This document shows, in pieces, positions 35,795 through 44,464 of a DNA stretch of 64,000 nt. Positions within the stretch are counted from its first letter, which is position 1. Each line of letters starts with the position of its first letter. The notes under the pieces are model-generated. The model was not told where the DNA came from, did not search any database, and saw only the letters and a list, made by a program, of their open reading frames with translations. Source of the DNA: Bacteroidales bacterium (lineage in GTDB: Bacteria; Bacteroidota; Bacteroidia; Bacteroidales; VadinHA17); the NCBI GenBank assembly GCA_021371855.1, contig JAJFVL010000052.1, forward strand, positions 198,969 through 262,968. Reading direction: 5' to 3'. A program made the position numbers and the translations under genes.

Positions 35795-36697
35795 ATGTAT
35801 TTTATTCAAAATCATCTTGGTGAATTTGCTGCTTTGCTGACTGCCTTTTTCTGGACAGTTACTTCGTTTTCTTTTGAGTTTGCCAGCAATAAAATAGGTT
35901 CTGTGGCTGTAAATATCTTAAGGCTGATCATCGGATTGATATTTCTGAGTCTGTTTACCCTTATAAGAAGAGGAATATTTTTACCGCTCGATGCCAGTAA
36001 TGAGAACTGGCTATGGCTCTCATTATCGGGATTGGTAGGATTTGTATTTGGGGATCTTTTCCTTTTCAAATCATATACGATAATAGGTTCACGGTTCTCA
36101 ATGCTTATAATGACCCTGGTCCCTCCTATTACTGCATTATTCAGTTTTATTATTCTGGGAGAACGCCTTACTCTTTTCCATTATCTCGGTATGGCACTGA
36201 CCTTTTCCGGAATATCCATGGCAATATTCAGCAGGAACGTGAAAGGTGAAAAACTATCATTGAAGCTTTCCCCCCGAGGAATTCTTTATGCTTTCGGTGG
36301 TGCTGTCGGACAAGCTATAGGTCTTGTTTTAAGTAAGTTTGGGCTAAAAGATTATGATCCGTTTGCCGCCACTCAAATCCGGATAATTGCCGGAATCGCT
36401 GGTTATGTTTTCCTGGTGACCATTCTGGTACGATGGGGAAGTATTTTAAAAGCGACCCTGAATAAAGAAGGAATGCTTTTAACGAGCCTTGGTGCATTTT
36501 TTGGTCCTTTTTTAGGAGTCTCCTTTTCGTTAATAGCTGTCAAGCATACTGAAGCTGGTATTGCTTCGACAATTATGGCTCTTGTACCTGTTTTTATTAT
36601 TCTTCCTTCTGTTGTTCTGTTTAAGCAGAAAGTTACACTCCCGGAACTTTTGGGAGCGATAGTCAGTGTTGGCGGGGTAGCCCTGTTTTTTCTTTAA
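35795..36697 (+). CDS. EamA/DMT-family transporter
   Basis: 300 residues with ten helices in two EamA repeats (about 10-145 and 155-298). Signature features are LLTAFFWTVTSFSFEFAS, PPITALFSFIILGERLTLFHYLGMALTFSGI and the second repeat's IMALVPVFIILPSVVLFKQ. It moves a metabolite across the inner membrane; the substrate cannot be read from the sequence. It follows the GH78 terminator and lies 18 bases before arfB, so these two genes may be cotranscribed. Confidence 0.9.
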   Translation: MYFIQNHLGEFAALLTAFFWTVTSFSFEFASNKIGSVAVNILRLIIGLIFLSLFTLIRRGIFLPLDASNENWLWLSLSGLVGFVFGDLFLFKSYTIIGSRFSMLIMTLVPPITALFSFIILGERLTLFHYLGMALTFSGISMAIFSRNVKGEKLSLKLSPRGILYAFGGAVGQAIGLVLSKFGLKDYDPFAATQIRIIAGIAGYVFLVTILVRWGSILKATLNKEGMLLTSLGAFFGPFLGVSFSLIAVKHTEAGIASTIMALVPVFIILPSVVLFKQKVTLPELLGAIVSVGGVALFFL

Positions 36698-36715
36698 TTT
36701 AATAACACATTGTTT

Positions 36716-37138
36716 ATGGATCCATTGGAGTTAAAAGAACGCCATTTTGAAAATGAATTTATTTTTTCAACATCAAGAAGTGGTGGTCCCGGAGGCCAAA
36801 ATGTCAATAAACTAAATACGAAGGTTGAATTGCGTTTAAACGTCATTTCGTCTTCGCATTTTTCAAATACAGAAAAGGAGTTAATATCCAGAAAGTTAAA
36901 GAATAAGATTAATAAAGACGGGGATTTGATACTTGTCTCACAGTCGGAACGTACTCAGTTAATGAATAAAATGGCGGTGATTGAAAAATTTTATGATCTG
37001 ATTTCCAAAACGCTCACCATACCTGTAAAACGAAGATCGACAAAGCCGACGTTTTCATCGAAAATAAAAAGACTTGAAACAAAACGGAACAGAGGGATTG
37101 TCAAAAAGATGAGAAAAGATTCCGGCATTCAGGAGTAA
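36716..37138 (+). CDS. arfB: Alternative ribosome-rescue factor ArfB (peptidyl-tRNA hydrolase)
   Basis: 140 residues from ATG 36716; a TTG two codons earlier is less likely. The GGQ motif occurs in STSRSGGPGGQNVNKLNTKV, the catalytic loop that hydrolyses peptidyl-tRNA. The basic C-terminal tail (many Lys and Arg, about 105-136) enters the mRNA channel of stalled ribosomes. Length and tail match ArfB/YaeJ rather than a full release factor. It rescues ribosomes on non-stop messages in the cytoplasm. Confidence 0.93.
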   Translation: MDPLELKERHFENEFIFSTSRSGGPGGQNVNKLNTKVELRLNVISSSHFSNTEKELISRKLKNKINKDGDLILVSQSERTQLMNKMAVIEKFYDLISKTLTIPVKRRSTKPTFSSKIKRLETKRNRGIVKKMRKDSGIQE

Positions 37139-37694
37139 AATAAGCAGATATTATTACGGACTGGCAGGGAATGCAGTAAAACAGTGTGATGAAATTCTCC
37201 TGTCAAAATATATTAACATTTCAGTTTTATTATCTGATGATATTTCAATGTCTTTACATCAGGAATCTGTGTCAGAATTGCATATTAACGGATTGCCAAT
37301 GTATTCAGAAACCAAAAATTCAATTTGGCATGATTCTTGAAAAACTGCTCCACAGTAATTATTGGGAAGAAATAAGTGCTGATTAGAAGGTCAGGATATA
37401 CTTTGAAAGTATGATTCGAAAAAAAAGCATCAAAATAATACTAATTTACAGCTTAATTACAGCATGTTGAAGAAACATTATAAAGTGTTAATAAACAGTG
37501 CTATATAAAGATGAAAGAAAGGTGGAAAATATCAATTGTTAATAAAATGCCAATTGTGTTAATATTTCTGATAGTCGAATGATACATTGTATTTATAGAT
37601 TATTTATTTTCGTCCAAAATTATTTTTTAGAAACAGTAATAAAATTTAAAACAAACAAACTAAAAAGAAAAGGTGAAAATTCTCATCATCTGCT
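37139..37694. other. Intergenic region, no gene seen
   Basis: About 550 bases between arfB and the kamA-like gene. It is AT-rich with several stop codons in every frame. A short palindrome (ATACTTT/AAAGTAT at 37398-37412) has no clear role. It should hold the promoter of the kamA operon, but no strong -7 match was found. Confidence 0.5.
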
Positions 37695-38939
37695 ATGAAT
37701 GCTAACAATAATGGGGCTACGACACTCCCTAGAGAGAGTCGCCTCGTGGGTTGTTCTTCTGATGAAGAACCTGGCGCGAAAACCATGATCTTTTCGCAAA
37801 ACGAAATCCCAATTCAGTTAGTTAGCAACCGAAGTTCGGAGTTCATGCACCGCTACTTCCCCCTAACAACTATCGATTCCTGGAATGATTGGAAATGGCA
37901 ACTCAGGAACACTATCACCACCATCGAAGATCTAAAGAAAATCATGAAATTGTCCGATAAGGAGGTTATTGCTATTAATAATCTTAAAGGACGTCTTCCT
38001 CTGAGGATCACTCCGTATTTTGCTTCGTTAATTTATGATAGTAAGCCAACCAATCCATTGCGTCGAAATGTAATTCCGGTTGTTGAAGAATTACTCACAA
38101 GCAGAAGCGAACAGTCTGATCCTCTGCATGAGAAGGAATCTTCTCCTGTCAAAGGCATTGTTCACAGATACCCCGACAGGGTTTTGTTTACCGTTACACA
38201 GGTATGTTCGAATTATTGCAGGTACTGCACACGTTCACATTCTGTAGGAAGACTTGATAAGCTCGGCAGACAGGATTTTGAAAAGGCATTTGGTTATATA
38301 GCAAGTCATAAAGAAGTAAGAGATGTACTTATCAGTGGAGGAGATCCATTTACATTAAATGATGATACACTCGATTATATTCTTTCAAATATACGTCGCA
38401 TTGAGCATGTTGAGATAATCAGGATCGGAACCAGAATTCCTGTGGTTTTACCACAGAGGGTTACTGATAATCTGATTAATATACTTAAAAAGTATCAGCC
38501 ACTGTTTCTCAGCCTTCATTTTATGCATCCTGACGAAATAACCGAAGAATGTGCGAAAGCATGTAACAAACTTGCTGACGGAGGCTTCCCGCTTGGAAGC
38601 CAGACTGTCCTTCTAAAGGGGATTAATGATAATGTTCCTGTCATGATGGAACTTATGCATAAATTACTTAAAGTGAGGGTAAGACCATATTATCTTTATC
38701 AATGCGACCTTATACCTGGTTCAGGTCATTTCAGGACAACAGTCAGGAAGGGATTGGAGATAATAAAAGGCCTGAGAGGCTTTACTAGTGGTTATGCCGT
38801 ACCTACTTTTGTTATTGATGCCCCTGGGGGTGGTGGTAAAATTCCTTTACTGCCTCCGGACTACGTGGTGGAACATAATGAAGAACATATTGTAATGCGC
38901 AATTACAAAGGCGTATTATGTGAATATCCTGAAAAATAA
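37695..38939 (+). CDS. KamA-family radical SAM aminomutase, lysine 2,3-aminomutase-like
   Basis: 414 residues in the longest frame. Radical SAM motif CSNYCRYC (Cys171, 175, 178). In the clostridial enzyme Asp293 and Asp330 bind the substrate side-chain amine and Lys337 holds PLP; the matching Asp338, Asp375 (in VIDAPGGGGK) and Lys382 keep exactly the same spacing. This favours lysine over glutamate as substrate, giving beta-lysine. The C-terminal zinc cluster of the clostridial enzyme is missing. Homology begins near residue 50, so the true start may be 37785 or 37845. First gene of a tight operon with two ATP-grasp genes and a GNAT. Confidence 0.85.
   Translation: MNANNNGATTLPRESRLVGCSSDEEPGAKTMIFSQNEIPIQLVSNRSSEFMHRYFPLTTIDSWNDWKWQLRNTITTIEDLKKIMKLSDKEVIAINNLKGRLPLRITPYFASLIYDSKPTNPLRRNVIPVVEELLTSRSEQSDPLHEKESSPVKGIVHRYPDRVLFTVTQVCSNYCRYCTRSHSVGRLDKLGRQDFEKAFGYIASHKEVRDVLISGGDPFTLNDDTLDYILSNIRRIEHVEIIRIGTRIPVVLPQRVTDNLINILKKYQPLFLSLHFMHPDEITEECAKACNKLADGGFPLGSQTVLLKGINDNVPVMMELMHKLLKVRVRPYYLYQCDLIPGSGHFRTTVRKGLEIIKGLRGFTSGYAVPTFVIDAPGGGGKIPLLPPDYVVEHNEEHIVMRNYKGVLCEYPEK
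37720..37797 (+). promoter_or_regulatory. Three consecutive hairpins at the 5' end of the kamA-like gene
   Basis: Hairpin A pairs CGACACTC with GAGAGTCG (37720-37741, one mismatch). Hairpin B is GTTCTTC-TGAT-GAAGAAC (37753-37770), perfect. Hairpin C pairs GCGAAAA with TTTTCGC (37776-37797), perfect, and carries the alternative start ATG 37785 in its loop. The region is GC-richer than its surroundings. If translation really starts at 37785 or later, this is a structured leader. Otherwise it is coding. Confidence 0.45.
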
Positions 38940-38946
38940 GGCTTAA

Positions 38947-39930
38947 ATGAAAATTGGTTTAACATTTGATCTGCGGTCATGGTATATTGACCGGGGATAT
39001 TCTATGGAAGAAACTGCCGAATTTGACAAGCAGGAAACTGTTGATGCTTTGGATAATTCATTGAGGACGATGGGATACGAAGCAGAACAAATCGGGAATA
39101 CCTTCCAGCTAATTGAGGCTCTGGCTGCAGGCAGACGGTGGGATATCGTTTTTAATATCACGGAGGGTTTATATGGTGATGGAAGAGAGTCTGTTGTACC
39201 AGCCATCCTTGATCAGTATAAAATACCCTATGTATTTAGTGGCCCTGTTATAATGGGTATCTCGCTTAACAAGCACCTTGCAAAACTTGTAGTTGCTTCA
39301 GCAGGTGTTCCGGTGAGTCCTGGTTTCCTGGCACTTGAATCAGGCGATTCAGACAGATGTACTCTTAAATATCCACTGTTTGTTAAACCCGTATCTGAAG
39401 GAACGGGCAAGGGCATTACAGAAAAAAGTATTGTTAATTCTTCAGAAGAACTCAGGAATATGGTTGAATGGATTCTTAAAGAGTTCAGCCAGCCTGCTCT
39501 TATTGAAGAATACCTGCCCGGCCGGGAGTTTACAGTAGGCATTGTCGGATCGGGAGAAGAGGCCGTGGCTATTGGAGGTATGGAGGTTATATGTGCCAAT
39601 AATCTTCCCTATTCAGTTGAAGTCAAGGAGAATTATCAGAATTACTGTAAATATATCCCGTTGGGCAATGATATTATTGATGAATGTAAATCGGTAGCTC
39701 TTAAAGCATGGAAAGCTCTTGGTGCTGTCGATGCCGGGAGAATTGATCTGAAGGCCGACAGAAATGGAAGGATCTGTTTCATTGAAGCTAATCCGCTTGC
39801 AGGACTTAATCCGGTACATTCAGATCTTCCCATCTTATCAAGAATGTATGGTATTGAATATCAGACTTTAATAGAGATGATAATGAAAGCTGCCATAAAG
39901 AGAATAAAGAGAATCAAGGGGACAAATTGA
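38947..39930 (+). CDS. ATP-grasp ligase, D-Ala-D-Ala ligase-like (first of pair)
   Basis: 327 residues. The N-terminal domain has DIVFNITEGLYGDGRESVVP, related to the substrate-side loop of Ddl enzymes. The ATP-grasp core (about 115-320) shows KYPLFVKPVSEGTGKGI, IEEYLPGREFTVGIVG and the metal-binding strand GRICFIEANPLAGLNP. Such enzymes join an amino group to an acyl phosphate made from a carboxylate. Its partner genes suggest a beta-amino acid or dipeptide substrate. It starts seven bases after the kamA-like stop. Confidence 0.85.
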   Translation: MKIGLTFDLRSWYIDRGYSMEETAEFDKQETVDALDNSLRTMGYEAEQIGNTFQLIEALAAGRRWDIVFNITEGLYGDGRESVVPAILDQYKIPYVFSGPVIMGISLNKHLAKLVVASAGVPVSPGFLALESGDSDRCTLKYPLFVKPVSEGTGKGITEKSIVNSSEELRNMVEWILKEFSQPALIEEYLPGREFTVGIVGSGEEAVAIGGMEVICANNLPYSVEVKENYQNYCKYIPLGNDIIDECKSVALKAWKALGAVDAGRIDLKADRNGRICFIEANPLAGLNPVHSDLPILSRMYGIEYQTLIEMIMKAAIKRIKRIKGTN

Positions 39931-39932
39931 AC

Positions 39933-40895
39933 ATGAAAAGATGCTGCATCATATTTAATGAACCCGGCGAAGGAGCACTGGCCGATGAACTTGACGTAAT
40001 TGACCAGGTTGATCATATTGAAAAGCACCTTAAGGAACTGGGCATAACCGTTTATCGTAAAGGGATCACAAACAGGTTTATGGATGAAATAGCTGCCCTG
40101 GCAGCTGAGAAACCTGATTTTGTTTTCAATCTTGTTGAATCGATAAATAACAAAGGTGAACTCAATTATTTTGTTCCCGCCCTTCTTAATATGTATTCAA
40201 TCCCTTACTCAGGTAATCCTCTTGAAGCATTATTCGTTACAACTAATAAGACACTTGCAAGTAAGGTTATGAAAGGTGCTGGTGTAAATAATCCGGCATC
40301 CTATAAGCCTTCACAGGCTGGACTCTTAAAACCTGGAAGAAAATATATTGTTAAACCGATATGGGAAGACGGTTCACTGGGAATTACAGATACCTCGGTG
40401 TTTGAATGCAAACCGGGTTATGAGGATAAATTGAAAGGGCTTGATGATTCGCATTGGTTCATTGAAGATTTTATCGATGGACGCGAGTTTAATATAAGTG
40501 TTCTGGCAGGGAATAGTGGCCCAGAGGTCATGCCCCCTGCCGAAATTGTCTTCGTGAACTACGATGAGAAAAAACCCAGGATAATCGATTTCAAAGCAAA
40601 ATGGGAAATGGAAAGCTTTGAATATATTAACACAGTCAGAGAGTTCCCCGGAAAAAACCTTAGCCCTAAGCTTGCTAAGAATTTAAAGGAGATTGCCCTT
40701 GAATGCTGGCATTTATTCGGACTTAAGGGTTATGCAAGGGTGGATATCAGAACAGACAGCAATGACAACGTTTTTGTGATCGAAATAAATGCAAATCCGT
40801 GCATTTCACCCGATGGTGGATTTGTTGCGGCAACAAAAGAAGCAGGTTATCCTTTTACTGATGTCATACAAAGAATTATTAATGATTTAAACTGA
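39933..40895 (+). CDS. ATP-grasp ligase, D-Ala-D-Ala ligase-like (second of pair)
   Basis: 320 residues from ATG 39933. An in-frame TTG at 39927 overlaps the previous stop and is nearer an AGGGG at 39917, so it cannot be ruled out. The N-terminal half includes KPDFVFNLVESINNKGELNY. The ATP-grasp core has KYIVKPIWEDGSLGIT, FIEDFIDGREFNISVLAG and the metal strand VFVIEINANPCISPDGG. It is clearly related to the preceding gene but quite diverged, which suggests two separate ligation steps or a heteromer rather than a recent duplicate. Confidence 0.85.
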   Translation: MKRCCIIFNEPGEGALADELDVIDQVDHIEKHLKELGITVYRKGITNRFMDEIAALAAEKPDFVFNLVESINNKGELNYFVPALLNMYSIPYSGNPLEALFVTTNKTLASKVMKGAGVNNPASYKPSQAGLLKPGRKYIVKPIWEDGSLGITDTSVFECKPGYEDKLKGLDDSHWFIEDFIDGREFNISVLAGNSGPEVMPPAEIVFVNYDEKKPRIIDFKAKWEMESFEYINTVREFPGKNLSPKLAKNLKEIALECWHLFGLKGYARVDIRTDSNDNVFVIEINANPCISPDGGFVAATKEAGYPFTDVIQRIINDLN

Positions 40896-40902
40896 TAATA
40901 AG

Positions 40903-41382
40903 ATGATGACAATTTCGAAGGGAATAACAGAAAATGACCGGAAGGGTATTGAAGAAATACTTCGATCGACAGATTTTTTTTATGAGTTTGAAATTCAGAC
41001 AGCCCTTGGAATAGCTGACGAGACATTGGAAAAAGGTGCTGAGGAAAGCGGTTATTCGTGGATGAAAATAACAGATGATGATGGTCTTGTTGCGTTTGGG
41101 AATTATGGCAAGAATCCCTTCTCATTCCACTCATGGGATTTGTATTGGCTTGCCGTTCATCAGAATTCGAGGAACAAGAAACTGGGTTCCGGATTACTTA
41201 AAGCTATTGAAGATGATGTCAGGACTTCGGGAGGAAAGATCCTGTGGATCGAAACAGCAGGAAGACCACTATATGCCCCGACTGAAAGCTTTTACAGGCA
41301 CAACGGTTATACTCTGGCAGCAAGTCTCAAAGATTTCTACAGTTTGGGCGATCCCAAGCAGATATATTCAAAAGTTTTATAA
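40903..41382 (+). CDS. GNAT-family N-acetyltransferase
   Basis: 159 residues. The acetyl-CoA-binding motif A lies in LYWLAVHQNSRNKKLGSGLL (V-x-x-x-x-R-x-x-x-x-G pattern), and motif B near FYRHNGYTLAAS. It begins seven bases after the second ATP-grasp gene, so it belongs to the same operon. It is much shorter than AblB, the acetyltransferase that makes N-epsilon-acetyl-beta-lysine, and I do not see AblB signatures. It probably acylates the operon's product. The substrate is unknown. Confidence 0.85.
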   Translation: MMTISKGITENDRKGIEEILRSTDFFYEFEIQTALGIADETLEKGAEESGYSWMKITDDDGLVAFGNYGKNPFSFHSWDLYWLAVHQNSRNKKLGSGLLKAIEDDVRTSGGKILWIETAGRPLYAPTESFYRHNGYTLAASLKDFYSLGDPKQIYSKVL

Positions 41383-41424
41383 ATTTGCAACTTTTATTTT
41401 CTTTTATAAATAGTTGCAAGCATA

Positions 41425-41793
41425 ATGAAAGGTTTTGATACAGTAATGCTTTTGGTGGCATCGAATACTTTTATGACTTTTGCATGGTATGGTCACCTTA
41501 AGCTGAAGACGATGAGCCGGTTTGAAAATATCAGTCTCATCGCAGTAATATTAATAAGTTGGGGAATTGCATTCTTTGAATACATGCTTCAGGTCCCTGC
41601 CAACAGAATCGGCTTCAGAGGAACGGGAGGCCCTTTTTCACTTGTTGAGTTAAAGGTCATTCAGGAAGTAATATCAATCACGGTTTTTACAGTGTTTACC
41701 TTACTGGTTTTCAGAAATGAACATTTCGGAGTAAATCAGCTTATAGGCTTTTGTTGTCTTATACTTGCTGTTTACTTTACATTTAAGAAATAA
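41425..41793 (+). CDS. DUF486 / DMT-like small membrane protein
   Basis: 122 residues with four hydrophobic helices. The signatures SNTFMTFAWYGHLK and SWGIAFFEYMLQVPANRIG are typical of DUF486. The C-terminal helix FCCLILAVYFTFKK closes the domain. Function is not established; the family resembles half of a small multidrug-resistance transporter. It follows the GNAT by 42 bases in the same direction and might export the operon product, but this is inference from position alone. Confidence 0.88.
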   Translation: MKGFDTVMLLVASNTFMTFAWYGHLKLKTMSRFENISLIAVILISWGIAFFEYMLQVPANRIGFRGTGGPFSLVELKVIQEVISITVFTVFTLLVFRNEHFGVNQLIGFCCLILAVYFTFKK

Positions 41794-41795
41794 TT

Positions 41796-42245
41796 CTACT
41801 TTATCAAATTGGCATTGTAATATTCAGGTTTCCCTGTTACTTCCTCTCCTAACCAATCGGGCTTATCAAAATATTCATCTTCTGATTTAAGCTCAATTTC
41901 AGCAATTACGAGACCTTCGTTTTTATCATGGAAAACATCGACTTCAAAGGTGTGACTGCCTGACGGGATTAAGTATCTGGTTTTTACTATTTTACCAGGA
42001 AGACAAATATTCATCATTTCACGGGCATCAGAAACAGGAACAGGAAATTCCCATTCGCTCTTCGCAATTTTTCTTCCGCTTATTCGGCTTTTTATTGTCA
42101 GAAATGCTCTATCATCGGTAATCCGCAACCTTATTGTTTTGTCGGGATGGATGGAAAGATATGATTGAATTATATTAATCTCTTTGACAGCCAGATGCTT
42201 GAATTCATTCTTAACGAGAAATTTACGTTCGGTTTCTGTTGCCAT
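41796..42245 (-). CDS. CYTH-domain protein (triphosphate tunnel metalloenzyme)
   Basis: 149 residues, a single small CYTH domain. The N-terminal ExExK motif is in ETERKFLV, with later tunnel residues in TIRLRITDDRAFLTIKS and VIAEIELKSEDEYF. Short bacterial members of this family, such as CthTTM and NeuTTM, hydrolyse inorganic tripolyphosphate or nucleoside triphosphates using Mg2+. It is cytoplasmic. It is convergent with the DUF486 gene, two bases apart. Confidence 0.9.
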   Translation of the reverse strand: MATETERKFLVKNEFKHLAVKEINIIQSYLSIHPDKTIRLRITDDRAFLTIKSRISGRKIAKSEWEFPVPVSDAREMMNICLPGKIVKTRYLIPSGSHTFEVDVFHDKNEGLVIAEIELKSEDEYFDKPDWLGEEVTGKPEYYNANLIK

Positions 42246-42378
42246 TTTTTATTGTAAAGTTAGTGTAATTAAATATAATGGATACCATTACGAACTCTTC
42301 CCTTTTTACAAATCCACCTTACACTAAACTCCTCTTTCAGGGGAAAAGGACCTGAAATCCATTATATCTGCTTTTTTT

Positions 42379-42435
42379 TATTCCATTCTTCCATTCTTCA
42401 ATTCTTTCTTCCTTCCTTCCTTTTCCCCTTCGCCC
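42379..42435. repeat. Pyrimidine-rich CTTC low-complexity tract
   Basis: Runs of TTCC/TTCT, including a short CCTT tandem at 42411-42422, between the CYTH and ung genes. It may form unusual structure or be a slippage product. It is not a recognised regulatory site. Confidence 0.5.
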
Positions 42436-42495
42436 CTGGAAGAAGAATTGTTTATTTTATTACATTAGTACATTATAAAGTTCTAATATTATACC

Positions 42496-43161
42496 ATGGA
42501 CGTAAAGATTGAACCGAGCTGGAAATCAAGACTTAAGAATGAATTTGAAAAAGAATATTTCATAAAACTCACCGGTTTTATCAGGGAAGAATATAAAGTA
42601 AATACCATTTATCCACCAGGAAGTCTGATTTTCAACGCATTAAATCTTTGCCCGTTTCCAAATGTAAAAGCTGTCATCATAGGACAGGACCCATATCATG
42701 GACCAGGGCAGGCGCATGGATTATGTTTTTCTGTCAGGAATGGTGTGGAATTTCCACCAAGCCTTGTTAACATTTTCAAAGAGATCGAATCGGATATTGG
42801 TATTTCACGACCAGTATCAGGCAATCTTGAAAGATGGGCTTCTCAGGGAGTTTTGCTTCTGAATGCAACACTTACGGTACGTGCTCATCAGGCAGGATCA
42901 CATCAGAAAAAGGGTTGGGAAGAATTTACAGATAGTGTTATAAGTATTATTAATAGTGAAAAGAAAAATATTGTTTTTTTCCTTTGGGGAGCTTATGCTC
43001 AGAAAAAGGGTGAATCTATCGACAGGTCGAAACATCTGGTTTTAGAGTCGGTTCATCCCTCTCCTCTTTCAGCCTCGAGGGGTTTCTTCGGGAACAAGCA
43101 CTTCAGCAAATGCAATAATTATCTTATTGAAAACGGAATTTATCCAATTAACTGGGAGTAA
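42496..43161 (+). CDS. ung: Uracil-DNA glycosylase
   Basis: 221 residues, the common UDG size. Motif A GQDPYHGPGQAHGLCFSV carries the catalytic Asp of the water-activating loop. The uracil-binding Asn is in LLLNATLTVRAHQAGSH and the minor-groove loop is HPSPLSASRG. It removes uracil from DNA to begin base-excision repair. It stands alone on the plus strand. Confidence 0.97.
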   Translation: MDVKIEPSWKSRLKNEFEKEYFIKLTGFIREEYKVNTIYPPGSLIFNALNLCPFPNVKAVIIGQDPYHGPGQAHGLCFSVRNGVEFPPSLVNIFKEIESDIGISRPVSGNLERWASQGVLLLNATLTVRAHQAGSHQKKGWEEFTDSVISIINSEKKNIVFFLWGAYAQKKGESIDRSKHLVLESVHPSPLSASRGFFGNKHFSKCNNYLIENGIYPINWE

Positions 43162-43202
43162 CTGTGTTTCAAAACTATTTGGATTAAGCAGAGAAAGTGC
43201 AG

Positions 43203-43622
43203 TCATTTCAGAACTAAAGGTTCTTCCAGAATTATATTGCTTATGGTAAGTTCTCTTTTATTCATATCCGAAATATAGACTTCGAATGTCATTCTGACCT
43301 GGCTTTTATAATCCATGTACGTATAATTTTCCGGGCCTGTCGAAAATTGCATTAAAGTACCTCCTATATTTATTTTTGCAGAGATTTCTGCTTTCGAATA
43401 TGCTTTTGAAAACCGGAAGTATTCTGACACGGCTTTGCCTGCAATAACTCCGAATAAAATTGTATCTCCAACCTTTTCTGAGGTACTGACAATTACATCT
43501 TCGAAATTCAAATCAGATAAGTTTCTAACTCTCACATCGGTAGGCCCTTCAGGAGAAAATTCAGTTTTTTTACAGGCAACAAGAATCAAAACGAAAAACG
43601 AGATGAAAAATATTTTTTTCAT
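43203..43622 (-). CDS. Small lipoprotein, function unknown
   Basis: 139 residues. The lipobox LVAC places the acylated cysteine at residue 17. The mature part is a beta-rich domain with no recognised motif (for example VRVRNLSDLNFEDVIVST). Proteins of this size and pattern are frequent in Bacteroidetes but I cannot name the family. It is convergent with ung and separated from batE by about 70 bases. Confidence 0.65.
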   Translation of the reverse strand: MKKIFFISFFVLILVACKKTEFSPEGPTDVRVRNLSDLNFEDVIVSTSEKVGDTILFGVIAGKAVSEYFRFSKAYSKAEISAKINIGGTLMQFSTGPENYTYMDYKSQVRMTFEVYISDMNKRELTISNIILEEPLVLK

Positions 43623-43690
43623 TGTCTGAAATAGTTTAAGATTATCCTATTAAGACTGACTTGACAATATTGCAAAAGGTTGCAAGCAGG

Positions 43691-44461
43691 TCAAATTATA
43701 TTAAGACTATTTCCCGGGACCCAGCCTTTATTCCCATCTGAAAGTTTTATTTCAACCCATTCTCCTACTTCATCTTCAACTGATACCTTGGTGCCTTCGT
43801 GCAGTACAAACAAATCGGTCCCGCTTGCATCAGGTGAACTTTTGCCGCTTAATAACGGACTGGTTATTATTGCTTTGTGGCTGTCGTAGACAAGTTCCTT
43901 ATTCCTTATTGTAAGAGCAAAAGATGAAAGCGTAACGATGAAAAAGGATATGGCAATCCAGAATCCGATTACTTTCTGGCGGTACTTTGGCGAATAGATA
44001 TATAATGACAATGCAAGTAGTGAAAGGATAAATGAAAATATGCTGATTTTCGCCCAACTGTTTGATGACAGGATCAGCGACATGAAATTATACCATCTCA
44101 CAAAGAAAAGTTCAGGGATCTCCTTGAACCGGTCGACAATAAGAGTCCTTGCAATCTGAAGGTTGTAATTGACATTTTCATCAGCCGGATTCAAAAGATA
44201 TGCCCGCTCATAAAAAAGAATTGCAAGCGGTATATTATTGAGTTTAAAATATGCATTTCCGATATTATAATTCAGATTGACTGACCGGTAACCTGTGTTA
44301 TAAATATCACTCCATACCTTCAAAGCTCCCTCATAATTTCCTGAAGTATAAAAAGTAACTCCCTGGCTGAATTTACCTGTATTTGTATCTTGTGAAAATG
44401 CTTCTCCCGCCAAGAATGAAATCAAAAGAAGCGAAAATATAAATTTTGTCTTCGAGTTCAT
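43691..44461 (-). CDS. batE: BatE: TPR and SH3-like membrane protein
   Basis: 256 residues. Signal peptide (1-23), TPR repeats (about 30-115, containing VNLNYNIGNAYFKLNNIPLA), two membrane helices (about 137-180) and a C-terminal SH3b-like domain with EWVEIKLSDGNKGWVPGNS. It is last gene of the Bat operon, three bases after batD. Bat proteins were linked to aerotolerance in Bacteroides and to envelope complexes, but the biochemical role is not settled. Confidence 0.88.
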   Translation of the reverse strand: MNSKTKFIFSLLLISFLAGEAFSQDTNTGKFSQGVTFYTSGNYEGALKVWSDIYNTGYRSVNLNYNIGNAYFKLNNIPLAILFYERAYLLNPADENVNYNLQIARTLIVDRFKEIPELFFVRWYNFMSLILSSNSWAKISIFSFILSLLALSLYIYSPKYRQKVIGFWIAISFFIVTLSSFALTIRNKELVYDSHKAIITSPLLSGKSSPDASGTDLFVLHEGTKVSVEDEVGEWVEIKLSDGNKGWVPGNSLNII

Positions 44462-44464
44462 TTT

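Noticed and set aside
40903-41382. AblB-type beta-lysine acetyltransferase making the N-acetyl-beta-lysine osmolyte
   Set aside because: The protein is too short and lacks AblB signatures, and two ATP-grasp genes separate it from the aminomutase gene.
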